From Candidatus Accumulibacter sp. ACC003 (GTDB lineage Bacteria; Pseudomonadota; Gammaproteobacteria; Burkholderiales; Rhodocyclaceae), in contig NZ_CAJQTX010000001.1 of assembly GCF_907163085.1 (NCBI RefSeq), positions 451,001-515,000 on the forward strand: 64,000 nt of DNA, read 5' to 3'. The position numbers and the translations under genes are program-made. Under the pieces are notes generated by a model, which saw only the letters and a list, made by a program, of their open reading frames with translations, was not told the DNA's origin and did no database searches. Positions 15,761-23,464 of this stretch are shown here, piece by piece (the stretch's first letter is position 1; each line of letters begins with the position of its first letter).

Positions 15761-18376
15761 ATGCTTACTCGACTTGCCCGCTACGAATTCAGCGAACGAC
15801 TTGCCGACATCCTTGGCGAGTCGCGCCGCGACCTGCGTTTTCGCGTCACCCTGATGGTCACCAGCGGCCTCGTCGCCGCTGGCCCACGCGGCCGCGGCTC
15901 ACCACCGGCGACGCCGCAGTACGCGGCGCAGCTGCTGCTCGGGGCGATGGCCGCTCCGCAACAGGCGCAGACCGTCGAGGCGATTCGTTGTTATGCCGAC
16001 CTGCAGCCGGCGGCGGTCGCGCCGGGTGGCAATACGCCGCGCGTGCTGTTCGGTCCGGCGCTTGCCGCGGCCGCCGCCGACGAGCAACCCGCATCGGCGA
16101 TCCGCCTGGACGGGCTGCGCTTCGGCGACGCGCTGGCGCGACTGCTCGAACTGACGTGCGCCGAAGAAACCCGGGCGATCGTCGCCGGCGAGCTGTTCGG
16201 CGTCTGGATCAATCGCGGTTGCCCGGTCGCGTCCTTGCAGTTCAGCGCCTGCTGGCATGGTCGCCGCGCCGTCTTCAGCCACACCTATGGCCTGGCCCCG
16301 GACGCAAGCCCGCCGGCCTGGCTTGACCCCGAACGTGGTGGAGTGGTCGACCCCGGCCTGTTCCACACCGTCTTCCTGCCGGTCCGCAAATTGCTTGAGA
16401 TCGGCTGCCTTACCACCTTGTCAGATGACAGGAGTAGTCCAATGCTGAATAAACTGGGCCACAAAATGGCCGCCATTGCCAACATGGCAAAACTCGCCGC
16501 CAAGACACCGCACGGTAGTCGCTGGGAAAAACTGCTGACCACTCTGGCGTCGGTACAAGCCTGGTCCGAGCAGGTCGATTCGCAGGAGAACCGGCTGCGC
16601 GAAGTCAGCGACTTCGGCGCCAATCCGGGCGAACTGCGGATGTACACCTACCTCCCCGAAGGCCTGTCGGCCAAGGCACCACTGGTCGTCGTCCTGCATG
16701 GCTGCACGCAGAGCGCGGCTTCGTACAACAAGGGCAGCGGCTGGTCTACCTTGGCCGATCGCTACGGTTTCGCGCTGCTCTTCCCGCAGCAACAGTGGAA
16801 CAACAATCCGCTGCGCTGCTTCAACTGGTTCCGTCCCGAAGACAACGAGCGCGAACGCGGCGAGCCGCAGTCGATCCGCCAGATGGTCGGCAAAATGGTC
16901 GCCGAGAACGGCGTCGACCCCGGCCGCGTCTTCGTCACCGGCACCTCATCGGGTGGCGCGATGACCGCCGTGATGCTGGCCAGTTATCCCGAGGTGTTCG
17001 CCGGCGGCGCGGTGATTGCCGGCGTACCCTACCGTACGGCCAAGGGTCTGCAGGAGGGACTGGAAAGCATCTTCCAGGGACGCTCGCAGTCACCGCAGGA
17101 ATGGGGCGATCTGGTGCGCGCCGCGTCGTCGCACCAGGGGCCGTGGCCGAAGGTCTCGATCTGGCACGGCGACGCCGATACCGCCGTCAAGCCGGTCAAC
17201 GCCGAAGAGCTGATCAAGCAATGGAGCGACGTGCACGGCATTGCTCTGCAACCAACGATCGAGATGCACGTCAATGGTTATCCGCGCCGGGTCTGGCAAG
17301 GCGCCGACGGCGAGGAGCTGATCGAGTCCTACACGATTACCGGCATGTCGCACGGCGCCGCGCTGGATCCCGGAGCCGAGCCGCATCAGTGTGGCACGGC
17401 GGCGCCTTTCTTCAACGCCGTCGGTATCTCGTCGACGCACCGCATTGCCGATTTCTGGGGTTTGCTCGCCGAACGTCCGGCCGCGTCGGCAGCTCCAGCC
17501 GCCGGCGCCAGCCGCGGCGCTGCCGCCAGCCGCGGCGCTGCCGCCAGGCCGGCGGCGAATGCCTCGGCCGCCGATCCGCTTGCCGAACCGGCGCGCGCTG
17601 GCACGCCGATTGACGCCCTTGAGCGGCCAGGTCGCGAGGAATCAGCGCGCCAACCCGATGACGCGCAGACCGCCGGCGGCGACCGGCAGCGGCGTGGCGG
17701 CGGCTCGCCATTGGGTCTCGACGTGCACGGCATCATTTCGGCGTCGTTGCAGGCGGCGGGTTTGCTCAAGGCTGGCAGCCGGCCGCGCAGCACTGCACCG
17801 CTGGGGATAGACGTTCCGGGAATCATTTCGACCGCCTTGGAAGCGGCCGGGGTGCTCAAGGGAGGTGGCCTGCGCGGCCAGCGCCCGGCGGCCGAGACTG
17901 CCGACGGGACGCTGCGCAACGCCGGCTGGGAAGGCGCCGGATGGGATCTGCTGCACGACGATCCGCGCGCTTTTCGCGGTGGCTCGATGCTCTACGGGAG
18001 CGCGTCGTCGGGTGATGCTGGTGCCGTTGGCGCCAGGGCGCAGTCGATATCGCGGCGCGTCGAACTGGGGCCGCGGCCCGAGCTTAGCTATGTCCGCCGA
18101 CTCGACCTCAGTGCCGCGGTCAACGATTACACCAGCGCCAGCTTCAGGGTCCTGGTCGACGGCATCGTCGTCGATGAAGTCACGGCGATCGGCATGGTCC
18201 ACCAGGAGAGCGAGTGGTTACGGCAAGCGGCGGTCGACCTGGCGCGCTTTGCCAACCGCACGGTGACGCTGACGCTCGAAGTCGCCGCGTATTCGAACAT
18301 CTACAGCCCGGTGCATGCCAGGGCCTGGGTCGACCAGGTGACGATCAGCAACGCTGTCGATGTCGCGCACTGCTAG
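15761..18376 (+). CDS. PHB depolymerase-family esterase with extra N-terminal domain
   Basis: An 871-residue protein. Residues about 228-560 are an alpha/beta-hydrolase of the PHB depolymerase esterase family: oxyanion region VVVLHGCTQSAASYN, lipase box GTSSGG with nucleophile Ser396, Asp in WHGDADTAV and His in GMSHGAALDPG. A low-complexity Ala/Arg linker follows, then two copies of a 20-residue repeat (GLDVHGIISASLQAAGLLK and GIDVPGIISTALEAAGVLK), then a C-terminal beta-rich domain. The first 227 residues are unrelated to the esterase. A methionine at 16442 with AGGAG upstream begins the usual esterase start (MLNKLGHKMA), so a shorter 644-aa product could also be made. No clear signal peptide is seen. 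It could mobilise PHA or cleave other esters. Confidence 0.8.
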   Translation: MLTRLARYEFSERLADILGESRRDLRFRVTLMVTSGLVAAGPRGRGSPPATPQYAAQLLLGAMAAPQQAQTVEAIRCYADLQPAAVAPGGNTPRVLFGPALAAAAADEQPASAIRLDGLRFGDALARLLELTCAEETRAIVAGELFGVWINRGCPVASLQFSACWHGRRAVFSHTYGLAPDASPPAWLDPERGGVVDPGLFHTVFLPVRKLLEIGCLTTLSDDRSSPMLNKLGHKMAAIANMAKLAAKTPHGSRWEKLLTTLASVQAWSEQVDSQENRLREVSDFGANPGELRMYTYLPEGLSAKAPLVVVLHGCTQSAASYNKGSGWSTLADRYGFALLFPQQQWNNNPLRCFNWFRPEDNERERGEPQSIRQMVGKMVAENGVDPGRVFVTGTSSGGAMTAVMLASYPEVFAGGAVIAGVPYRTAKGLQEGLESIFQGRSQSPQEWGDLVRAASSHQGPWPKVSIWHGDADTAVKPVNAEELIKQWSDVHGIALQPTIEMHVNGYPRRVWQGADGEELIESYTITGMSHGAALDPGAEPHQCGTAAPFFNAVGISSTHRIADFWGLLAERPAASAAPAAGASRGAAASRGAAARPAANASAADPLAEPARAGTPIDALERPGREESARQPDDAQTAGGDRQRRGGGSPLGLDVHGIISASLQAAGLLKAGSRPRSTAPLGIDVPGIISTALEAAGVLKGGGLRGQRPAAETADGTLRNAGWEGAGWDLLHDDPRAFRGGSMLYGSASSGDAGAVGARAQSISRRVELGPRPELSYVRRLDLSAAVNDYTSASFRVLVDGIVVDEVTAIGMVHQESEWLRQAAVDLARFANRTVTLTLEVAAYSNIYSPVHARAWVDQVTISNAVDVAHC

Positions 18377-18389
18377 GTGTTGAGTGCTG

Positions 18390-18436
18390 AACTGCCTGCC
18401 TCCCTCGCGGCGCGGCCGCGGGGAGGGCAGGCAGTT
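18390..18436. terminator. Hairpin between convergent genes
   Basis: AACTGCCTGCCTCCC pairs with GGGAGGGCAGGCAGTT, around a GC-rich loop. It lies between the esterase (+) and the enoyl-CoA hydratase (-), whose 3' ends are 76 bp apart, and could serve both. Confidence 0.65.
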
Positions 18437-18452
18437 TCAAGCGGTGGGCAGG

Positions 18453-19229
18453 TCAGCGGTTGGTGAACGCCGCCTTGCGTTTTTCGACAAACGCCGCCAT
18501 GCCTTCTTTCTGATCGTCGAGCGCGAAAGCCGAATGGAAGGTCCGACGCTCGAACAACAGCCCTTCGCCGAGCGAGCTCTCGTACGAGCGATTGATGCAT
18601 TCCTTGATCATCATCACCACCGGCAGCGAGAAGCTGGCGATGCGGGTGGCCGTCGACATCGCTTCTTCAAGCAGTTTGTCGGCCGGAACGACGCGCGAAA
18701 CCAGGCCGGAACGTTCAGCTTCCTCGGCGTCGATGTTGCGCGAAGCGAGGCACATTTCCATCGCTTTGGCCTTGGAAATGGCGCGTGGCAGGCGTTGCGT
18801 GCCGCCGGCACCGGGAAGAATTCCCAGGCGCACTTCGGGCTGGCCGAACTGCGCCGTATCGGCGGCCAGGATGATGTCGCACATCATCGCCAGTTCGCAG
18901 CCACCGCCGAGCGCGTAGCCGGCGACGGCCGCGATTACCGGCTTGCGGCAATTCTTGACGCCTTCCCAGTTGCGGCTGATGAAGTCGCCCTTGTAGGCTT
19001 CCATGTACGTCAGTGACTGCATCACGGTGATGTCGGCGCCGGCGGCGAAGGCCTTGTCCGAGCCGGTGATGACGATCGCTCCGATGTTCTCGTCGGCTTC
19101 GTAGATGGCGAGTACCTCGCCCAGCTCGTTCATCAGGTCGTCGTTGAGCGCGTTCAGCTGCTTCGGACGGTTAAGGGTGATCAGGCCGACTTTTCCACGG
19201 ACTTCGGCGATGATGTTTTCGTAGCTCAT
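18453..19229 (-). CDS. Enoyl-CoA hydratase/isomerase family protein
   Basis: A 258-residue crotonase-fold enzyme that hydrates enoyl-CoA to 3-hydroxyacyl-CoA. Visible family features are [13 protein letters not shown], the oxyanion loop [29 protein letters not shown] and the active-site stretch [23 protein letters not shown] 19229 matches the usual family start; TGGAG lies upstream. It is downstream of the PhaC-like gene on the same strand, but a 42-nt perfect hairpin lies between. It may supply hydroxyacyl-CoA or take part in butyrate/fatty acid oxidation. Confidence 0.93.
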   Translation of the reverse strand: MSYENIIAEVRGKVGLITLNRPKQLNALNDDLMNELGEVLAIYEADENIGAIVITGSDKAFAAGADITVMQSLTYMEAYKGDFISRNWEGVKNCRKPVIAAVAGYALGGGCELAMMCDIILAADTAQFGQPEVRLGILPGAGGTQRLPRAISKAKAMEMCLASRNIDAEEAERSGLVSRVVPADKLLEEAMSTATRIASFSLPVVMMIKECINRSYESSLGEGLLFERRTFHSAFALDDQKEGMAAFVEKRKAAFTNR

Positions 19230-19408
19230 AAAGGTGAATCTCCAGGCTGGAAATAGATGATATTCGAGCACCCGGCAAGGACGCGGGTGCTCCTGCTGCT
19301 GCACTCGGCAGCGGCGTCGCGCCGGGCGCGGCCGCTATCATGAACGATTTTCGGCGCCACCGCTGCCCCGGCGTCGGCAATCGTTGCCGGCAATAGGCTT
19401 CCACAAGT

Positions 19409-19450
19409 GGCGCGGCCGGCCTGGACGATTGACGTCTGGCCGGCCGCGCC
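19409..19450 (-). terminator. Perfect GC-rich hairpin after the PhaC-like gene
   Basis: Arms GGCGCGGCCGGCC and GGCCGGCCGCGCC are perfectly complementary, with an inner GACG/CGTC pair. It lies about 60 bp past the PhaC-like stop and before the enoyl-CoA hydratase. No T-run, so termination strength is uncertain. Confidence 0.6.
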
Positions 19451-19511
19451 GTTCGTAGGGGATCAGAAAGGCGCCGTCAGAGGCGCTGTCGATCCCCGCT
19501 CCCCCCCTTGC

Positions 19512-20978
19512 TCAGGAAATGTCCATCTGGAACTTGACCGGCCCGCGCGCGGCTTTGCCGTTGGCGTCGGTGAATTCGCCGGTAACCGGTGCTTTCTTGC
19601 CGTAAGGGCTGGTCAGGATGGCGACGTGACCACCGAAGAAGGCGACCGACTCGAGCCCGTTCCAACCTTCGAGGAACCTGTTGCCGGCGGTGGCGCAAGC
19701 CGGCGTCACGAGGTCGTCCTTGATCGCGTAGTTCTGGTACCAGGGCACCTTCATGTCGATCAGGCTCTTGATGTTCAGCGGCTGGTCGAAGAGTTTCACC
19801 GGCAGGCTGCCATCTTCGGCAATCGGTTCCTGGAAGGTGTGCGAGCTCATGTTGGCGATTGCCAGCGGCAGGTGCACACGCTCCTTGAGCAGCCAGCGGA
19901 ACAGCGCAGCGGGTGTCTTACCCGGGTTCATGCCGGTGGCGCGCTGCAGCGAAGCCTGATCGAGAACCTTGACCAGCGGCGTTTCGCGGTCGATGGCGAC
20001 AAAGCGCATGCCGAGGCTCAGCAGGAAGCCGTTGGCGACCTTGTTGCCGCTCGGCAGGGTGGTGGTGATGAAATCGTGGTGCATCGTCGGCATGCCGCTG
20101 ATCGCATCGCTGTAGGTGCCGTCGACCGGCGTCACGTTGGTGATCAAGGCGTCGCAGACGTCCTGCAGCTTGCCCGAAAGGATGTTCATCAAGCTGATGT
20201 AGCCACCCTGGCAGGTTCCGTTCAGCGTCACTTTCTTGCCGTCGTTCAGTTCCATGACCTTGGCGCAGAGCTCGCGAGTCTGCTCACAGTCCTGCTCGGG
20301 GGTCATCGTCTGGACTTTTTCGACCGACATGATGTCCTTGACGACGCGAACGTAGGTCGGGATGCCCTCGTTGGCGAAGGAGTGACTGTAGCTCTTGTTC
20401 TCGAAAGGCAGGAAGGCCAGGATGTGCACTCCGAGCATGTACGGCGGCACGAGAACGACCGGCTTGAGATCCTTGCGAACCTCGACGCCTTCTTTCAGCG
20501 GCATCACCTGGTAGAGGTCGAAGGCGTCGGTTTCGTGCACCAGCTTGTAGTTGGGCGTTTCGAAATGGAAACCGAACTCGGCGCCGATGGCCTCGATCTG
20601 CTCATTGAAGTTGGCGACCGCTTCCATGATCTCGGCTTCCCGGCGCATGTAGCCACCAAGCTTCTCACCGTCGGCCTTGAGAATCGTGTTGAGGTAGGCG
20701 CGCGTCCCTTCTTCGATCTGGTCGAAGGCGTAGTCGGCCATTTTTTCCTGCATGCCGGCGCTTCCCTTGCGGGCCATGCTGACGTTATGTTCCATGACCT
20801 CGAAGGCTTCCAGCATGCTCAGCGGATTGTCGCGCGCGGCGGTCATGGCGATATGGGCGGCAATGAACATGTTGTCGTTGAACTCGCCGACTTCGCGGTT
20901 CGAAGCGCGCATCATCGCCAGCATGTAGCGCCACCAGCTCGTCGTGAAGTCCGGCATTTCTCTTAACAGTGAGTACAT
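19512..20978 (-). CDS. PhaC-like alpha/beta hydrolase, divergent PHA synthase relative
   Basis: A 488-residue protein with the architecture of PHA synthases but a distinct N-terminus of about 150 helical residues. The nucleophile elbow is GTCQGG (Cys256), the acid lies in AIKDDLVTP and the base in FFGGHVAI, so a Cys-Asp-His triad like that of PhaC is present. VLVPPYMLGVHILAF corresponds to the PhaC VPPLINxYxxxDL region but is changed. It could polymerise hydroxyacyl-CoA, or act in granule turnover or acyl transfer. ATG 20978 has TTGGAGGTTG upstream. A small palindrome at 20996 sits just before the ribosome site. Confidence 0.75.
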   Translation of the reverse strand: MYSLLREMPDFTTSWWRYMLAMMRASNREVGEFNDNMFIAAHIAMTAARDNPLSMLEAFEVMEHNVSMARKGSAGMQEKMADYAFDQIEEGTRAYLNTILKADGEKLGGYMRREAEIMEAVANFNEQIEAIGAEFGFHFETPNYKLVHETDAFDLYQVMPLKEGVEVRKDLKPVVLVPPYMLGVHILAFLPFENKSYSHSFANEGIPTYVRVVKDIMSVEKVQTMTPEQDCEQTRELCAKVMELNDGKKVTLNGTCQGGYISLMNILSGKLQDVCDALITNVTPVDGTYSDAISGMPTMHHDFITTTLPSGNKVANGFLLSLGMRFVAIDRETPLVKVLDQASLQRATGMNPGKTPAALFRWLLKERVHLPLAIANMSSHTFQEPIAEDGSLPVKLFDQPLNIKSLIDMKVPWYQNYAIKDDLVTPACATAGNRFLEGWNGLESVAFFGGHVAILTSPYGKKAPVTGEFTDANGKAARGPVKFQMDIS

Positions 20979-20995
20979 TTTTCAACCTCCAATAA

Positions 20996-21009
20996 TTGAC
21001 ATGAGTCAA
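20996..21009. promoter_or_regulatory. Palindrome TTGAC-N4-GTCAA upstream of the PhaC-like gene
   Basis: TTGACATGAGTCAA is a perfect inverted repeat, similar to an FNR site with both half-sites changed T to C. It is only 18 bp upstream of the start codon, a position that would suit repression. Confidence 0.4.
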
Positions 21010-21671
21010 AAAGGGCCGGCCCAACAGGGCGACCCACGATTACCTGGGTTTCGCGGCGAGTTCGCCTACTCATGAACTCTCCGCGAGAAACGAGTCGAGC
21101 ATTGCTGCGAGTTGAACGACCCCGGCAACCTCCGATGGGCCGGCGTTTGGGCCGCCTGGGTGGGTGTCATTCCGCAGCGCACAATTCATTCTACTCTTCT
21201 GCGCTGCATTTGTTCACCCCCTGAGCCCTTATGGGAAATATTATTCTGCAGCTCGGCGAGGCCACCCAAAGATGAGCGTTCTGAAGGCTGCTGATGGCTC
21301 GCAGCGCACTCGGAGGGAGCTTGTGGCGAGCGCCGTGTGCCGTTTTTGGTCGCTTCTTTCGGGCATCCCCCTTGACGTTGTATAGTATGTCTATGTTGCG
21401 CTGCGGTGAGGTGGGCGGTCCACCGGCAGGCAATCGCTGTCGCTTCTGCCCTTGGCCCGCAGCGGCACCGACGATGGCCTGCGAGTGATCGCCCGACCGC
21501 GCCCTGACAGTCTAGACGCGCCGGCCAGCGGATGCCGGGGCGAAAGATCCGGCAGCGGCGAAGAATCCAGAAAAGCGCGAAGGGTGCGCCTTGCCAGGGC
21601 GCCAGTACACCATGAAGCAGTGGCGCCGACGACCATCGACGTCGCGCACTGCACCGCACGGGAGGATAGAA
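21010..21671. other. Long non-coding spacer between divergent genes
   Basis: About 660 bp between the PhaC-like gene (-) and the acyl-CoA ligase (+). No open frame here has a credible start, ribosome site and protein-like composition. The stretch around 21371-21394 is AT-rich (TTGACGTTGTATAGTATGTC) and may hold a promoter, but the spacing of its -35-like and -10-like parts is too short to assign. Confidence 0.45.
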
Positions 21672-23210
21672 ATGCTGCAACTTGCAAGGCTAGTCAAACA
21701 CCACGCGCAGTTTCGACCCGATCAGGTCGCGGTCGTTTTCGAGCAAGAGCGCCTGACCTGGCAACAATTTTCGGCGCGCGTCACCCAGTGCGCCCGCCTG
21801 CTGCGCTGGCTCGGTGTGCGCAAGGGCGACCGCGTCGCGACCGCTCTGTCGAACTGCCGGGAATTGCTCGAAGTCTACTGGGCCGTGCCGTCGCTGGGTG
21901 CGGTGCTGGTACCGCTGAGCCCGCTGCTGATGCCCTCCGGGCTGGCCAGCCTGCTGCGCGATTCCGGGGCCAACTGCCTGATCACGCAGCGTTCGCTGGC
22001 GCCGCTGCTCGACGAGGCACGGCAGGAGCTGCCCGGGTTGGCCGCCAATCACGTGCTGATGGTCGACGGCGCCAGCGGCGATTACCCCGACTACACGGCG
22101 CTGCTCAAGACCTGTCCGGAAGGCGACGTCGTTGCGCCGACGATGGCCGCCGACGATCTCTTCAACATCATGTACACCAGCGGCACCACCGGCCTGCCGA
22201 AAGGCATCATGCACAGCCATTTCGTGCGCTCGATCTACGGCACGCTGTTTGCGTCGGCGTGGCGGATGACCCCCGAGTCGGTCGTCCTGCACACCGGCGC
22301 GATCGTCTTCAATGGCGCTTTCGTGACCCTCATGCCGTGTTTCTACCTCGGCGCGCGCTACGTCCTGCAGCGCCAGTTCGACGCCGAAGAGGCGATCGAA
22401 ATCATCGCCCGCGAGCGCGTCACGCACACCATGATGGTGCCGGCGCAGATCATCGCCATCCTCAACGCGGCGAACTTCTCGCCCGAAAAGCTCGCCTCGC
22501 TGCAGATGATCCTGTCGCTCGGCGCGCCCCTGTACCAGGAGCACAAGGACCAGCTCAACAGCCTGCTGCCCGACCGTTTCTACGAACTGTACGGCCTTAC
22601 CGAGGGTTTCTGGACGATCCTCGACAAGACCCAGTCGGCGCGCAAGTCGGGTTCGGTTGGCTCGCCGCCGTGCTTCTACGAAATGCGCATCGTCCGTACC
22701 GACGGCAGCGACGCGCCGCGCGGCGAAGTTGGCGAGATCGTCGGCCGCGGGCCGTCGCTGATGGGCGGCTACTACGGTCGCCCCGACCTCACCGCCGAGG
22801 CGCTGCGCGACGGCTGGCTATTCACCGGCGACCTCGGCTACACCGACGGCGAGGGCTACCTGTACCTGGTCGACCGCAAGAAGGACATGATCGACAGCGG
22901 CGGCGTCAAGATCTACCCGCGCGACGTCGAAGAAGTCGCCGTCCGCCACCCGGCGGTCCGCGAAGTCGCCGTCTTCGGCGTCGCGCACGAAAAATGGGGC
23001 GAAACGCCGGTCGCCGCGGTGATCCTGCACGCCGACGCGACGATCAGCGCCGACCAGTTGCGCGACTGGATCAACGACCGCGTCGGCGCCCGCTACCAGC
23101 GGCTACACGCCCTGCAGATCATGGACGACTTCCCGCGCAACGCCGCCGGCAAGACGCTGAAGCGCGAGATGCGCGACGCGTATCAGGCAACGGAGGAGGG
23201 CGACGGCTGA
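21672..23210 (+). CDS. AMP-dependent acyl-CoA synthetase/ligase
   Basis: A 512-residue member of the ANL superfamily that activates a carboxylic acid through an acyl-AMP to its CoA thioester. The P-loop-like motif YTSGTTGLPKGI, the A5 motif FYELYGLTEG and the hinge region FTGDLGYTDGEGYLYLVDR, then KKDMIDSGG, are all present. The C-terminal lysine is in NAAGKTLKREM. ATG 21672 follows GGGAGGATAG. Substrate unknown; medium-chain or aromatic acids are both possible. It stands alone after a long spacer. Confidence 0.92.
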   Translation: MLQLARLVKHHAQFRPDQVAVVFEQERLTWQQFSARVTQCARLLRWLGVRKGDRVATALSNCRELLEVYWAVPSLGAVLVPLSPLLMPSGLASLLRDSGANCLITQRSLAPLLDEARQELPGLAANHVLMVDGASGDYPDYTALLKTCPEGDVVAPTMAADDLFNIMYTSGTTGLPKGIMHSHFVRSIYGTLFASAWRMTPESVVLHTGAIVFNGAFVTLMPCFYLGARYVLQRQFDAEEAIEIIARERVTHTMMVPAQIIAILNAANFSPEKLASLQMILSLGAPLYQEHKDQLNSLLPDRFYELYGLTEGFWTILDKTQSARKSGSVGSPPCFYEMRIVRTDGSDAPRGEVGEIVGRGPSLMGGYYGRPDLTAEALRDGWLFTGDLGYTDGEGYLYLVDRKKDMIDSGGVKIYPRDVEEVAVRHPAVREVAVFGVAHEKWGETPVAAVILHADATISADQLRDWINDRVGARYQRLHALQIMDDFPRNAAGKTLKREMRDAYQATEEGDG

Positions 23211-23464
23211 GCGCCGTTGGCGAGAGCGGCGTCCGGGCAACGCCTTGGCCGGCGCCATGACCGAGTGATGTGGGCAGACGGTCAGGCGGCAAGCTCGGCT
23301 GCCTGTCGGTGGCCGCTGTGCCGGATTCTCGCCGAACAGCGGCTGTCGGCCAGACTAGAGCTGCCGCGGGCCATATCGGCGGGCGTCGCTTTCGAGCATC
23401 CGGGATTCCCCGCATACGAGACTTTTATCGCAGCCCGGCCGCGGGGCTTCTTGGCACTTGTCGG

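Noticed and set aside
21186-21687. Overlapping short minus-strand frames in the spacer before the acyl-CoA ligase
   Set aside because: Arg/Ser-rich products, several frames at once, no ribosome sites.
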